In this document: in pieces, positions 8,562-16,209 of the stretch
Layout: the number at the start of each line of letters is the position of its first letter
Numbering within the stretch: position 1 is the first letter of the stretch
Notes under the pieces: model-generated
The model's input: the letters and a program-made list of their open reading frames with translations, nothing else
The model's database searches: none
What the model was told of the DNA's origin: nothing
Position numbers and translations under genes: made by a program
NCBI RefSeq assembly: GCF_001294335.1
Contig: NZ_LGKG01000144.1
Span: forward strand, 35,271 to 99,270
Source: Streptomyces chattanoogensis
GTDB taxonomy: Bacteria; Actinomycetota; Actinomycetes; Streptomycetales; Streptomycetaceae
Length of the DNA stretch: 64,000 bases
Direction of reading: 5' to 3'

Positions 8562-9179
8562 CTATGCAGGCTGTCGGTACGGGGCTTCGTACCGGTGCGT
8601 CAGGTGATTGACCACGGCGGTGACGCCGTCTACCTGCCGCGTCATCCGTACCGCGATGGCAACCGCACCGCTGCTGTCGAGGTGTCCGCTGAGGGTCACG
8701 ACACCGTCATGGACCGCGACGTCCACGCTCTGCGGACTCAGCCACAGGGCACGCACCACGATCTCGTCGATCACTTCGTCGCGGATGTCCACGTCGGGCC
8801 GGGCGAAGATCCGTAGCACGTCGCGCCGGGTGACCATGCCGACGAGGCGGGCCTCCTCATCCACCACAGGGAGCCGCTCGACGCCGCTGGTGCTCATGAG
8901 GCGGGCCGCACGCACCACAGAGTCGTCCGCCCGGACCGTAAGCGCCGGAGCGGACATCACCGCACCGGCGGTGGGTGTGCCGTCTGCGGCTGTCGCTCGC
9001 CGTGCGCGCTTGAGGTCCGTCGCGGAGACGACGCCGATCACCCTGTCCTCGGCATCCACCACGGGCAGGCCGTTGATGTCGTACTCCGCCAGCCACCGCG
9101 CCACCTCGTCGGCCGGTGTCCCGCTCAGCGCGCTGACGACCTCATCGGTCATCACGCTCCCGACCCATCGGCGTTTCAT
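8562..9179 (-). CDS. CBS-pair and BON domain protein
   Basis: 205 residues. CBS 1 (VGSVMTDEVVSALSGTPADE, DINGLPVVDAEDRVIGVVS) and CBS 2 (AVMSAPALTVRADDSVVRAA, GVERLPVVDEEARLVGMVT) are followed by a C-terminal BON domain (VAVHDGVVTLSGHLDSSG). The linker RARRATAADGTPTAG is short compared with the 227-residue paralogues. The start ATG 9177-9179 is placed by homology; its ribosome site is weak (GGGAACGAG). It lies 31 bp after the acetyltransferase gene and is probably co-transcribed with it from the operator at 10011. CBS pairs usually sense AMP/ATP or similar ligands; the target here is unknown. Confidence 0.92.
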   Translation of the reverse strand: MKRRWVGSVMTDEVVSALSGTPADEVARWLAEYDINGLPVVDAEDRVIGVVSATDLKRARRATAADGTPTAGAVMSAPALTVRADDSVVRAARLMSTSGVERLPVVDEEARLVGMVTRRDVLRIFARPDVDIRDEVIDEIVVRALWLSPQSVDVAVHDGVVTLSGHLDSSGAVAIAVRMTRQVDGVTAVVNHLTHRYEAPYRQPA

Positions 9180-9210
9180 CTCGTTCCCGCTCTCAGCTCG
9201 TGTCCCCGCC

Positions 9211-9927
9211 TCATGGGAGACGGCGCAGGTAGGGGGCACGGCCGCGGCGCGGCAGCAGGCGTACCCGGGCATCGACGACGGTGATTCCGTCCGGTCCGGC
9301 GATGGCCGGATTGCACTCGGCCTCGGCCGGCTCGGTCCGGCCGTCACCTTCCCGCCACTGCAGAAGGCCGTTGCTGCTGACGTCCCGTTTGTCGCCGAGC
9401 GAGACGAAGCGGGACATGCCGATGCCCGGACGGGAGAGGCCGTCGAGGAACGCGATACCCACCCCGCCGGACTGCACGACCACCCCCGCCGTGCTGAGGT
9501 GGTTGTCGGCGAGTACGTCGGCGGTGAAGGCCGTGATCCCCTTCTCGCGGGCGGTGTGGACGAGGCGTTCCAGCAGCAGGGTGCCCACGCCTCGGTGGTG
9601 GAAGTCGTCGGCGACCGCCAGGGCGGTCTCGGCGGAGCAGGGGTCGTCGAGGGTCTCGTACTCGGCGACGCCCACCAGCCGGTCACCTTGCACGGCGACC
9701 AGGGTGCGGTGTCCGGGGGCAGGAGGGCCGCAGAGCCGGTCGGCGGCCTGCCCGCCGGATCGGCGGCCTGCCGCGAAGAATCTGCTGCGCAGGTTGTCGA
9801 GGGACATCTCGTCGTAGAGACGGAGCACCCGTCCGCGGTCTTCCGGGCACGCGGGGCGCGACCGGACCGTACTTCCGTCGGCGAGCAGCGCGCAGACCTC
9901 GCGCGTACGGGGTGCGGTGTGTGCCAT
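9211..9927 (-). CDS. GNAT acetyltransferase, internally deleted Pat-like protein
   Basis: 238 residues. The N-terminal 140 are a GNAT domain (RPACPEDRGRVLRLYDEMS, LDNLRSRFFAAGRRS, ADDFHHRGVGTLLLERLV with the acetyl-CoA loop RGVGTLL). After ADVLADNH the sequence jumps to STAGVVVQSGGVGIAFLDGL and MSRFVSLGDKRDVSSN, a core piece of the acyl-CoA-synthetase module, then jumps again to NPAIAGPDGITVVDARVRLL and YLRRLP, the extreme C-terminus of that module. Full-length Pat-like proteins have roughly 900 residues. Both deletions kept the frame. GNAT activity might survive; the CoA-ligase part cannot be functional. ATG 9925-9927 follows GAGGAAGG. Confidence 0.85.
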   Translation of the reverse strand: MAHTAPRTREVCALLADGSTVRSRPACPEDRGRVLRLYDEMSLDNLRSRFFAAGRRSGGQAADRLCGPPAPGHRTLVAVQGDRLVGVAEYETLDDPCSAETALAVADDFHHRGVGTLLLERLVHTAREKGITAFTADVLADNHLSTAGVVVQSGGVGIAFLDGLSRPGIGMSRFVSLGDKRDVSSNGLLQWREGDGRTEPAEAECNPAIAGPDGITVVDARVRLLPRRGRAPYLRRLP

Positions 9928-10010
9928 CGCGGCGCCCTTCCTCAAGGACCGGACTCTCACGATGTGCTGTCGTGCCCTTGCCCCACCAGGGCCGTCCGGT
10001 GCTGCGGTCG

Positions 10011-10024
10011 GGGCCGACCGGCCC
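10011..10024. promoter_or_regulatory. Candidate DevR-type operator, copy 6
   Basis: GGGCCGACCGGCCC inside an 18-bp perfect palindrome (10009-10026, arms CGGGGCCG and CGGCCCCG), 84 bp upstream of the acetyltransferase start. A weaker copy, GGGCCGTCCGGTGC, lies at 9989-10002. Confidence 0.68.
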
Positions 10025-10105
10025 CGCCACGCAGGCCCCAGCGTGCCGCCGGCCCGGCTGCTGGGACATCGGCGCACTCATCCCTCCGATCCCCGGTGGT
10101 GGCGC

Positions 10106-10789
10106 TCAGAGTTCCGGCCCTGTCGCCTGCGGCCCGGCAGGGGTCGGGACAGTCCCGGTGACGTCGACGGTGACGTCCACGACACCCTCGACCGCCCGCA
10201 CCAGGCGCGCCGCGACAGCCACGAGCGGCCGGTCGCGGATCGGGCCGCTGAGGGTGACCACCCCATCGGTGACGCCGACCGCCACCTCATCCGAGGATGC
10301 GGGGAAGAGCCGGCCGATCTCCGCGCGCACCTCCGCCGCCAGGTCCTCGTCGGAGCGCAGGAACACCTTCAGCAGGTCGGAGCGGCTGACGATGCCCTGC
10401 AGCATCCCCGCACTGTCGACCACGGGAAGCCGTTTCACGGACTTGAAGGCCATCGTCCGCGCCGCCTGGGCGAGGGTGTCGCCGGCGTGCGCTGTCAGGG
10501 CGGGCGCGCTCATCAGCTCCCCCGCGGTCAGGGCACCGGCCTTGCGGACATCGTCCAGCCGGTGCAGCTGCTCCATGCGGCTGGGATCCGACTCCCGGAA
10601 CTCTTCCTTCGGCAGCAGATCGGCCTCGGACACCACTCCGATCACCCGGCCCTCCCCGGCGAGCACAGGCAAGGCGCTGACCTTCCACTGCTCCATGGTC
10701 TCGACGATCTCCTTGAAGCGGGCTTCCTGGCCGATCGCGACCACGGTCCGAGTCATCACATCGCTGACGGTGTAGGGAGTGTGATGCAT
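10106..10789 (-). CDS. CBS-pair and BON domain protein
   Basis: 227 residues: CBS 1 (VSDVMTRTVVAIGQEARFKE, KVSALPVLAGEGRVIGVVS), a linker with DLLPKEEFRESDPSRMEQ, CBS 2 (ELMSAPALTAHAGDTLAQAA, SVKRLPVVDSAGMLQGIVS) and a BON domain (VGVTDGVVTLSGPIRDRPLV). ATG 10787-10789 follows GAGGAGG. It is nearly collinear with the 227-residue paralogue upstream and with the partial gene at the window start. An operator-like palindrome lies 79 bp upstream. The likely role is ligand-controlled regulation during dormancy; the target is not known. Confidence 0.94.
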   Translation of the reverse strand: MHHTPYTVSDVMTRTVVAIGQEARFKEIVETMEQWKVSALPVLAGEGRVIGVVSEADLLPKEEFRESDPSRMEQLHRLDDVRKAGALTAGELMSAPALTAHAGDTLAQAARTMAFKSVKRLPVVDSAGMLQGIVSRSDLLKVFLRSDEDLAAEVRAEIGRLFPASSDEVAVGVTDGVVTLSGPIRDRPLVAVAARLVRAVEGVVDVTVDVTGTVPTPAGPQATGPEL

Positions 10790-10867
10790 GACGCCTCCTC
10801 GGCAGGACTGCTCTCGCACGGCCGTGGTGACATCTCCAGCCTGCGGTCACCGGTCCGCAACAGGCAG

Positions 10868-10881
10868 GGGCCGTCCGGCCC
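10868..10881. promoter_or_regulatory. Candidate DevR-type operator, copy 7
   Basis: GGGCCGTCCGGCCC, perfect six-base arms extended to GGGGCCG/CGGCCCC at 10867-10882, 79 bp upstream of a CBS-BON gene. A degenerate second copy (GCGCCGATCGGCCG) starts at 10888. Confidence 0.68.
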
Positions 10882-11090
10882 CACCCCGCGCCGATCGGCC
10901 GGTTCCTGGGCACGCCACGCGGTCGTCCCCCTCATCCGTGCGCCTGGCACGGGAATGGCGGCCCTCTTCGCATGTACCGCACGCAAGGCCGGAGGCAGCG
11001 TCTGTGACTCCAAACGGCCGCGGCCCCTGGGCGCTGCGGCCACGTCCGGATCCGGGCGGTGCGACGGATCAACCCTTGCGTGCCGGCAGC

Positions 11091-11774
11091 TCAGATATTG
11101 CGGCCCACCGACCGCTCAGGCCGTGCGGTCGCCGGGCCGGTCACATCGAACTCCACGTCCACCACGCCCTCGACCGCCCGCACCAGACGTGCGATCACGG
11201 GCACGAGGGAGGTGTCCCGGACCCGGCCTCTGAGGGTGACAACCCCGTCGGCGACCGTGACCTGCAGATCCCTGGCCGGTGCCGCGAACAGCGTGCCGAC
11301 GACGTTCCGGCGGACTTCCTCCGCGAGGTCCTCGTCCGAGCGCAGGAAGACCTTCAGCAGATCGGCGCGGCTGACGATGCCCACCAGCGCCCCGTGCCCG
11401 TCCACCACCGGCAGTCGTTTGACGGACTCTCGTGCCATTACCCGCGCCGCCTGCGAGAGCGTGGCATCGGCGCGCACGGTGTGGGCAGGGCTGGTCATCA
11501 GCTCCCCCGCCGTGACCGCCTCCGCCCTGTGCACGTCGTCGACCCGCCGCAGCTGCTCCAGACGGTCGGGGTCCGACTCCCGGAATTCCTCCTTCGGCAG
11601 CAGATCCGCCTCGGAGACCACGCCGACCACCCGCCCCTCCCCCGCCAGGACCGGCAGCGCGCTGACCTTCCAGCGCTCCATGGTCTCCACGACCTCCTTG
11701 AACCGCGCCCCCCGGTCGACCGCAGCCACGGTCTCGGTCATCACATCCCTGACGATGTGCGGAGTGTTCAGCAT
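11091..11774 (-). CDS. CBS-pair and BON domain protein
   Basis: 227 residues, same layout as its downstream paralogue: VRDVMTETVAAVDRGARFKE, KVSALPVLAGEGRVVGVVS, DLLPKEEFRESDPDRLEQLR, then CBS 2 (SVKRLPVVDGHGALVGIVS) and BON (VTVADGVVTLRGRVRDTSLV). ATG 11772-11774 follows GAGGAGG. The two genes are transcribed in the same direction but separated by 300 bp, and each has its own palindrome about 80 bp upstream, so promoter and gene were duplicated together. Confidence 0.94.
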   Translation of the reverse strand: MLNTPHIVRDVMTETVAAVDRGARFKEVVETMERWKVSALPVLAGEGRVVGVVSEADLLPKEEFRESDPDRLEQLRRVDDVHRAEAVTAGELMTSPAHTVRADATLSQAARVMARESVKRLPVVDGHGALVGIVSRADLLKVFLRSDEDLAEEVRRNVVGTLFAAPARDLQVTVADGVVTLRGRVRDTSLVPVIARLVRAVEGVVDVEFDVTGPATARPERSVGRNI

Positions 11775-12170
11775 GGTGCCTCCTCGGTGCACGGACCGGC
11801 GTCACGTGGCCGTTGTGACGCCTCCAGCGTGAGATGCGCCGGGCGCAACCGGACAGGGGCCGTCCGGCCCCTTCCCCCTGCCGGTCGGCCGGGTGACCGG
11901 CTCCGGTGCCCTGGAGGAGCCAGGCGAACATGCCCACTTCCGTAACCCGGCAGGACGGGCACTGACCCTGCGCGTCACCGGGAAGCGACCCGATCCGCCA
12001 CGCGTACGGTGTCGTCCGCCCGCATGACGGAACCATCACTCCCTCCTCATCCTCCGCACTGGGCTCACTCAGAGGTGGCGCCCGCGCCTGTGCTGCGGAG
12101 GAGTCGGCCTACGCGGCGACCCTCCGGTGGGTTGTTGCCAGCGCCCACACATCACCGACCTGATCAGCGG
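11775..12170. other. Intergenic stretch with one operator-like site
   Basis: Holds the ribosome site and promoter region of the CBS-BON gene, the palindrome at 11857-11870, and the 3' flank of the patatin gene. I see no coding sequence here. Confidence 0.5.
11857..11870. promoter_or_regulatory. Candidate DevR-type operator, copy 8
   Basis: GGGCCGTCCGGCCC, identical to copy 7, 83 bp upstream of the CBS-BON gene at 11091-11774. Confidence 0.68.
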
Positions 12171-13019
12171 TCAGCCCGCGTCGGCTTCTGCCCTCCACAT
12201 GGAGCGGAGTTGCGCGTCGACGGCGCCCGCCTGGCGAAGACCCGCTTGGTAGGCCGGTTCCCAGGCTGCCAGGTCGCCCATGTCCGAGCCGAAAGCGCGC
12301 ACCGAGGCCGGATCGGGGCCGATGGTCACCACGGTGCCTGCCCCCACGGCCGCCAGCTGCTGGTTGAGTGGCTCCCGGGGAAACAGGTGGGCCATCGGCT
12401 CGACCACGACCAGCGTGCGGGCTCCAACGGCGAGATCGGCGTTGGGGCCCGCACGCAGCGCACCGTCCATGTACCGCCGGCCGTCGATGGCAACGGGCGG
12501 CGCGGCCCCGGGGAAGGCGCTGCTCGCTGCCACCGCGTGCACCAACGGCACGCCGCTGTCGCGGTCCCACACCACGGGCTCACCGGTGGTTGCGTCCACG
12601 GCGGTGATCAGCAGTCGCCGCTCCGGCCACGCGTCCGCACCGATCAAGGCGGCGCGCCCCGCGATCAGCGCCTCCTCGGCCTGGAGGTCGGTGCTGTCGA
12701 GCGCGAGCCGGCCGACGCGACGCCTGGCCTCGCCGGGTCCCAGGCTGCGGTCGCCGAGTACGGCGAACACCTCGCCCGTCCGCCGGGGGTCCACCTCGAG
12801 CCGGTGAGCCGGCTGGCGGGCCGTCGTCGCGAGCCGCCCCGGGTCCTGGCCGGTGGCGAGTAGCGCTGCGACGATGGCGCCGGCCGACGTCCCGACGATC
12901 AGGTCGGCTTCGCCCAGGTCCACGCCATCGCGCCGCAATCCGTGGGCCAGCCCTGCCATCCAGGCGGTGCCGACGTGACTCCCAGGGCCCAGGACGAGTG
13001 CTCGGTCGAAGGTGTGCAA
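12171..13019 (-). CDS. Patatin-like phospholipase
   Basis: 282 residues. The patatin oxyanion loop is changed (LGPGSHVGTAWMAGLAHGL in place of G-G-G-x-R/K-G), the nucleophile elbow is intact (IVGTSAGAIVAAL, Ser in GTSAG), and the catalytic Asp lies in YMDGALR. No signal peptide is seen, so it is a cytoplasmic serine lipid acyl hydrolase. The start is TTG 13017-13019, six bases after GGGGAG. It is divergent from a TetR gene, with a dyad operator in the 85-bp gap, so it is probably the regulator's target. Confidence 0.9.
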   Translation of the reverse strand: MHTFDRALVLGPGSHVGTAWMAGLAHGLRRDGVDLGEADLIVGTSAGAIVAALLATGQDPGRLATTARQPAHRLEVDPRRTGEVFAVLGDRSLGPGEARRRVGRLALDSTDLQAEEALIAGRAALIGADAWPERRLLITAVDATTGEPVVWDRDSGVPLVHAVAASSAFPGAAPPVAIDGRRYMDGALRAGPNADLAVGARTLVVVEPMAHLFPREPLNQQLAAVGAGTVVTIGPDPASVRAFGSDMGDLAAWEPAYQAGLRQAGAVDAQLRSMWRAEADAG

Positions 13020-13037
13020 GGTGATCTCCCCTCGTTA

Positions 13038-13077
13038 TTGAAACAGTCGTACCATATACTCGCTGATGCTGTTTCAA
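13038..13077. promoter_or_regulatory. TetR-family operator in divergent promoter
   Basis: Nine-base inverted repeat TTGAAACAG (13038-13046) and CTGTTTCAA (13069-13077) with a 22-base spacer holding the AT-rich CCATATACT. It sits between the divergent patatin and TetR starts, so binding would block both promoters. Confidence 0.75.
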
Positions 13078-13104
13078 CTCCGAGTCGCTGACAGGAGATC
13101 CACC

Positions 13105-13665
13105 GTGGGGCGACCCGCTGATCCCGCCCGTCGCGAGCGCACGCTGGCGCAGGCGACCGACTATGTGCTGGCGCACGGCTTGGCCGGGCTGAGCCTGCGG
13201 CCATTGGCCGCAGCCCTCGACACCAGCCCACGGATGCTGCTCTACGACTTCGGCAGCAAACAGGAGTTGGTCGCTGCGGTCCTCGCCGAGGCCCGTCGCC
13301 GAGGTGCGGTGCGCCTGGCCGAGCACCTTCCGCCAAAGACCGGCTCTGTGCAAGAGCGGCTGCAGAGCATCTGGGCGTGGATCAGCGCAGACGAACGTGC
13401 GCCGTTCGTCCGGCTGTTCTTCGAGGTGCATGCCGACGGACTGGTTCACCCCGAGACCTATCCCGACCGGGGCGAGGCGATCACGGACTGGTTCGACACG
13501 CTCGGCGCCACCTTCCGCGACGTCTCCACCGGTCCCGACGACACCGTCACGCCCACGTTGGTCATGGCCGTTGTCCGGGGTCTGCTGTTCGATCTCACAG
13601 CTACCGGCGACCGCCACCGCACCGATCGTGCGCTGGACCGCTTCGCAGAACTCCTGAACCGCTGA
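13105..13665 (+). CDS. TetR family transcriptional regulator
   Basis: 186 residues. N-terminal HTH (about 10-55): RERTLAQATDYVLAHGLAGL, SLRPLAAALDTSPRMLLYDF, GSKQELVAAVL, the standard TetR arrangement. The C-terminal ligand domain is helical and includes WISADERAPFVRLFFEVHAD. GTG 13105 follows AGGAGATCC; the in-frame ATG at 13066 lies inside the operator and is less likely. It probably represses itself and the divergent patatin-like gene. Confidence 0.92.
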   Translation: MGRPADPARRERTLAQATDYVLAHGLAGLSLRPLAAALDTSPRMLLYDFGSKQELVAAVLAEARRRGAVRLAEHLPPKTGSVQERLQSIWAWISADERAPFVRLFFEVHADGLVHPETYPDRGEAITDWFDTLGATFRDVSTGPDDTVTPTLVMAVVRGLLFDLTATGDRHRTDRALDRFAELLNR

Positions 13666-13818
13666 CCGGTCCTGGCAAGGTTTTGCCAGGGTGGCACCAC
13701 GCCGGGAAAGGACAGAAGCCGGCCCAATGCCAGGGCCGGGAACACCGCCGAGCCGGAGCGATGCCGCGATCGCATCGGACGGGCCGATGGTCGGTTTCGC
13801 CCCAGAGTTGGCGTCTGG

Positions 13819-13977
13819 TCACGGGCGGCGCTTCGGGCGTTCGTCCCATCGGTGGGTCGTCCATGCCCGACGGATCAGGCTCCGTACCGCGATGACGGTG
13901 TCGGTGAGGCCGAAGAAGGCATCGATGACGGAGTCGCGGCGCTCGTAGCAGCGCGCAAGGCGGTGGAAAGCGTTCTG
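13819..13977 (-). pseudogene. IS5/IS4-type transposase, C-terminal scrap
   Basis: The last ~52 residues of a DDE transposase (NAFHRLARCYERRDSVIDAF, FGLTDTVIAVRSLIRRAWTT, HRWDERPKRRP) ending at 13819. Homology stops near 13977, where an opposite-strand transposase fragment begins, so two elements are nested or recombined here. Confidence 0.75.
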
Positions 13978-13985
13978 GCTCGGGG

Positions 13986-14225
13986 ATGACCTGCTGGCGC
14001 AGGTTGCGGGACTGGACAACGCCGGGGTGTGGCAGCGGTGGCACGAATTGCTGCCGGCTGAGTTGCGGGCGGCCGATCGCCTGGATTTGTCGCGGGCGTG
14101 ATCGACAGCTCCCGTGCCCGGGCGCTCAAGGGCGGCCCAAATCCGGACGGACTCCGGTCGACCGGGAACGTCCGGGCTCCAGGTACCACGTGGTCTGCAA
14201 TGCCACCGGCACCCCCGCGGTCGGC
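13986..14225 (+). pseudogene. IS5-family transposase remnant, several frames
   Basis: Transposase pieces in successive frames: CWRRLRDWT, then AGVWQRWHELLPAELRAADR and DLSRAVIDSSRARALKGG, then GRPKSGRTPVDRERPGSRYH and VVCNATGTP. This is the mid-part of an IS5-group transposase around the first catalytic Asp (VIDSS). Two or more frameshifts and both ends missing show it is dead. Confidence 0.75.
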
Positions 14226-14289
14226 GCTGCTGTTCTGGCTGCCGCTTCACCAACTCGAGGCATGGTTGCCGACTGCTACGCTCGCGATC

Positions 14290-15588
14290 ATGCGAACCAG
14301 TCATCCGCTCACGCTCGTTGAATGGACGACCCGTAACTCCATCCGTCTCGCTGCCCCCGGTCTCGATGCCCCGGACGACGAACTGGCCGTTCTGAGCCGC
14401 CTCGTTGGCGACGCGCGAGTGGTTGCTCTGGGTGAGAACTCCCACCAGGTACGTGAGTTCGGGCTGCTGCGCGAACGGATGCTGCGCTTCCTGGTAAGCG
14501 AGTGCGGATTCACGGTCTATGCCGTGGAGTTCGGGGCCGCATCCGGTCGGACCGTCGATGCTTGGGTGCAGGGTGGCGACGGCGACCTCGACGCGTTGTT
14601 CATGCCTCGCGCAGACGGCTATCCGGGCCAGTCCGCGGAAGGCCGCGATGCCTTGCGGTGGCTGCGTTCCCACAACGCCACGGCACCGCACCCGGTCCGC
14701 TTCGCCGGACTCGACGTCCCGGCGGCCGGCGGTTCGCTGGAGCCCGCGCTGGAGCCGGTCGCCGCCTATCTAGCCGAAGTCGATCCTGGCGCAGTGCGCT
14801 ATGCCCGTACCGCTCTGGACCTGGCAGAGCCGCTTGCGGGAGGCTCGGGCCTCGTCTCGGCCCACACCCGTCTCACCCTCGGCCCCGGGCCTCAGGACCG
14901 GCTCTCGGCAACGCTGGGCCGGCTGCTCAACCGCGTCACGGCCATGCGCGAGATCTACGTCCAACGCAGCGGACGCCAAGCCTACGAACGCGCTCTTTCG
15001 GACGTCTGGGCAGCCTGGCGTACTGACCAGATGCAGCGCGCGATGTCCGAACTGCTCAGTGGCGCGCCGGATGCCGCCGATCTGGCCGCCCGCGACCGCT
15101 ATCTTGCCGACAGTCTGCTGGAACTGCTCGATCGGTCCGGACCCGGCACCCGGATCGTGGTAGCCGCGCACAACGCTCACATTCAGCGCACCGCAAGCCC
15201 CGAGGGGAGTCCGCTTCCCTGTATCCCGATGGGGCACGCCGTCGCCCAGGAACTCGGAACCGATTATGTGTCCGTGGCTCTGACCAGCGGCGGCGGCCGG
15301 ACTGTCCGGAACATGCCCGATCCGGCACACCCCGCTGGGATGTGCCAGTCCGCAGTCGACGCCCCGGAGGCTGCGCCCGACAGCGTAGAGGCACTGTTCT
15401 CGGGAGTGCCGGAGGCACCAGCACTGGTGGACGTCAGCGCACTGCGCGCGCACGCACGGCTCCACGGCCTGCCGGAACCCGCCTGCATCCGCATGGACGA
15501 CGGCTTCCTGCCCGTCCCCGCTCTGGACGCCTACGACGCAGTGGTCAGCGTGCCGCGCACCACGCTCACAGCGGACGTCGGCGATTAG
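14290..15588 (+). CDS. Erythromycin esterase family protein
   Basis: 432 residues of the Ere/EreB-like fold. Key residues are kept: Glu and His in VVALGENSHQVREF, the Glu of VYAVEFGAASGRTVDAW, LRSHNA, and the second catalytic His in IVVAAHNAHIQRT. Family members open macrolide lactones (EreA/EreB) or act on unknown esters (the succinoglycan-biosynthesis-related group); this one resembles the broader actinobacterial group, so macrolide resistance should not be assumed. ATG 14290 was chosen because homology begins right after it; there is no ribosome site and the message may be leaderless. It is flanked on both sides by transposase debris, suggesting acquisition. Confidence 0.88.
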   Translation: MRTSHPLTLVEWTTRNSIRLAAPGLDAPDDELAVLSRLVGDARVVALGENSHQVREFGLLRERMLRFLVSECGFTVYAVEFGAASGRTVDAWVQGGDGDLDALFMPRADGYPGQSAEGRDALRWLRSHNATAPHPVRFAGLDVPAAGGSLEPALEPVAAYLAEVDPGAVRYARTALDLAEPLAGGSGLVSAHTRLTLGPGPQDRLSATLGRLLNRVTAMREIYVQRSGRQAYERALSDVWAAWRTDQMQRAMSELLSGAPDAADLAARDRYLADSLLELLDRSGPGTRIVVAAHNAHIQRTASPEGSPLPCIPMGHAVAQELGTDYVSVALTSGGGRTVRNMPDPAHPAGMCQSAVDAPEAAPDSVEALFSGVPEAPALVDVSALRAHARLHGLPEPACIRMDDGFLPVPALDAYDAVVSVPRTTLTADVGD

Positions 15589-15628
15589 CCTCATCTTCCG
15601 CGCCTGATCGATGGGAATGCGGTTCCTT

Positions 15629-15905
15629 GGTGAGCCGGCGGTAGCAGACGAGGGTGCAGGCGTTGCTGGTGAAGGCGAGGAAGTGCTCGGCTTTGCGTGC
15701 GTAGGTTCGTAGCGTTGGTGAGGGCGACGGCAGCCGGCGAGCCAGGCATGGTGCGTTCGATGGTCCAGCGGTGTCGGCCCAGTCGTTGGGAGGTCTCGAT
15801 GCCCCTGCGGGCGATGCGGTGGGTGATGCCGCGTTTGCGTGACCATCGCCGCAGGTGGTCGTAGCCGTAGCCCTTGCCGCGGTGAAGCTTGCCCGGCCTG
15901 CGTCA
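15629..15905 (-). pseudogene. Transposase remnant related to the intact IS at 28 kb
   Basis: This stretch matches the 3' half of the transposase at 28183-28991: it shares the bases coding ITHRIARKGVETSQRLG and TIERTMAWLAGCRRLHRRYE, here as related but frameshifted text (HTHHAWLAGCRRPHQRYE-like). There is no 5' half. Confidence 0.75.
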
Positions 15906-16015
15906 CCGGGCCGAGATGGTTGATGATGCGGTCGGCCGCGGACTCCGAGATGCCGAACAGAGAGCGAGCTGGCGCAGCGTCAAGGTGTGGTGACGACTGT
16001 GCCAACGCGAGATCA
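15895..16015 (-). pseudogene. Second transposase N-terminal scrap
   Basis: Reads HHTLTLRQLA in one frame and LFGISESAADRIINHLGP in the next, the helix-turn-helix segment of a DDE_Tnp_4-type transposase. It abuts the IS remnant at 15629-15905, so this is a composite fossil. Confidence 0.6.
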
Positions 16016-16046
16016 CCCCAACTGCCGCCCGGGGTACGGTCGGCAC

Positions 16047-16109
16047 GTGATCTACCTGATAGGCGGCCCGCCCCGGGTGGGCAAGAGCACCTCGCGTGGA
16101 TGCACGTGA
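16047..16109 (+). pseudogene. P-loop kinase/ATPase N-terminal stub
   Basis: Twenty codons from GTG: VIYLIGGPPRVGKSTS and then a stop. The Walker A motif GGPPRVGKST is that of small-molecule kinases or AAA proteins, but the gene is cut off right after it. This is probably debris from the same insertion events. Confidence 0.6.
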
Positions 16110-16209
16110 ATTGGTGAGGTCGGGGCCGTCATCTCTGAAGGGCCGCTCCGGCTGCCTCCGCCGCACGGAAGGGTGATGTTGAGAGCCGGCGGGCCAGTAG
16201 CCTTCGGCC

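Noticed and set aside
14290..15588. Certain macrolide-resistance gene
   Set aside because: Catalytic residues are present, but the family is broad and most actinobacterial members have untested substrates.
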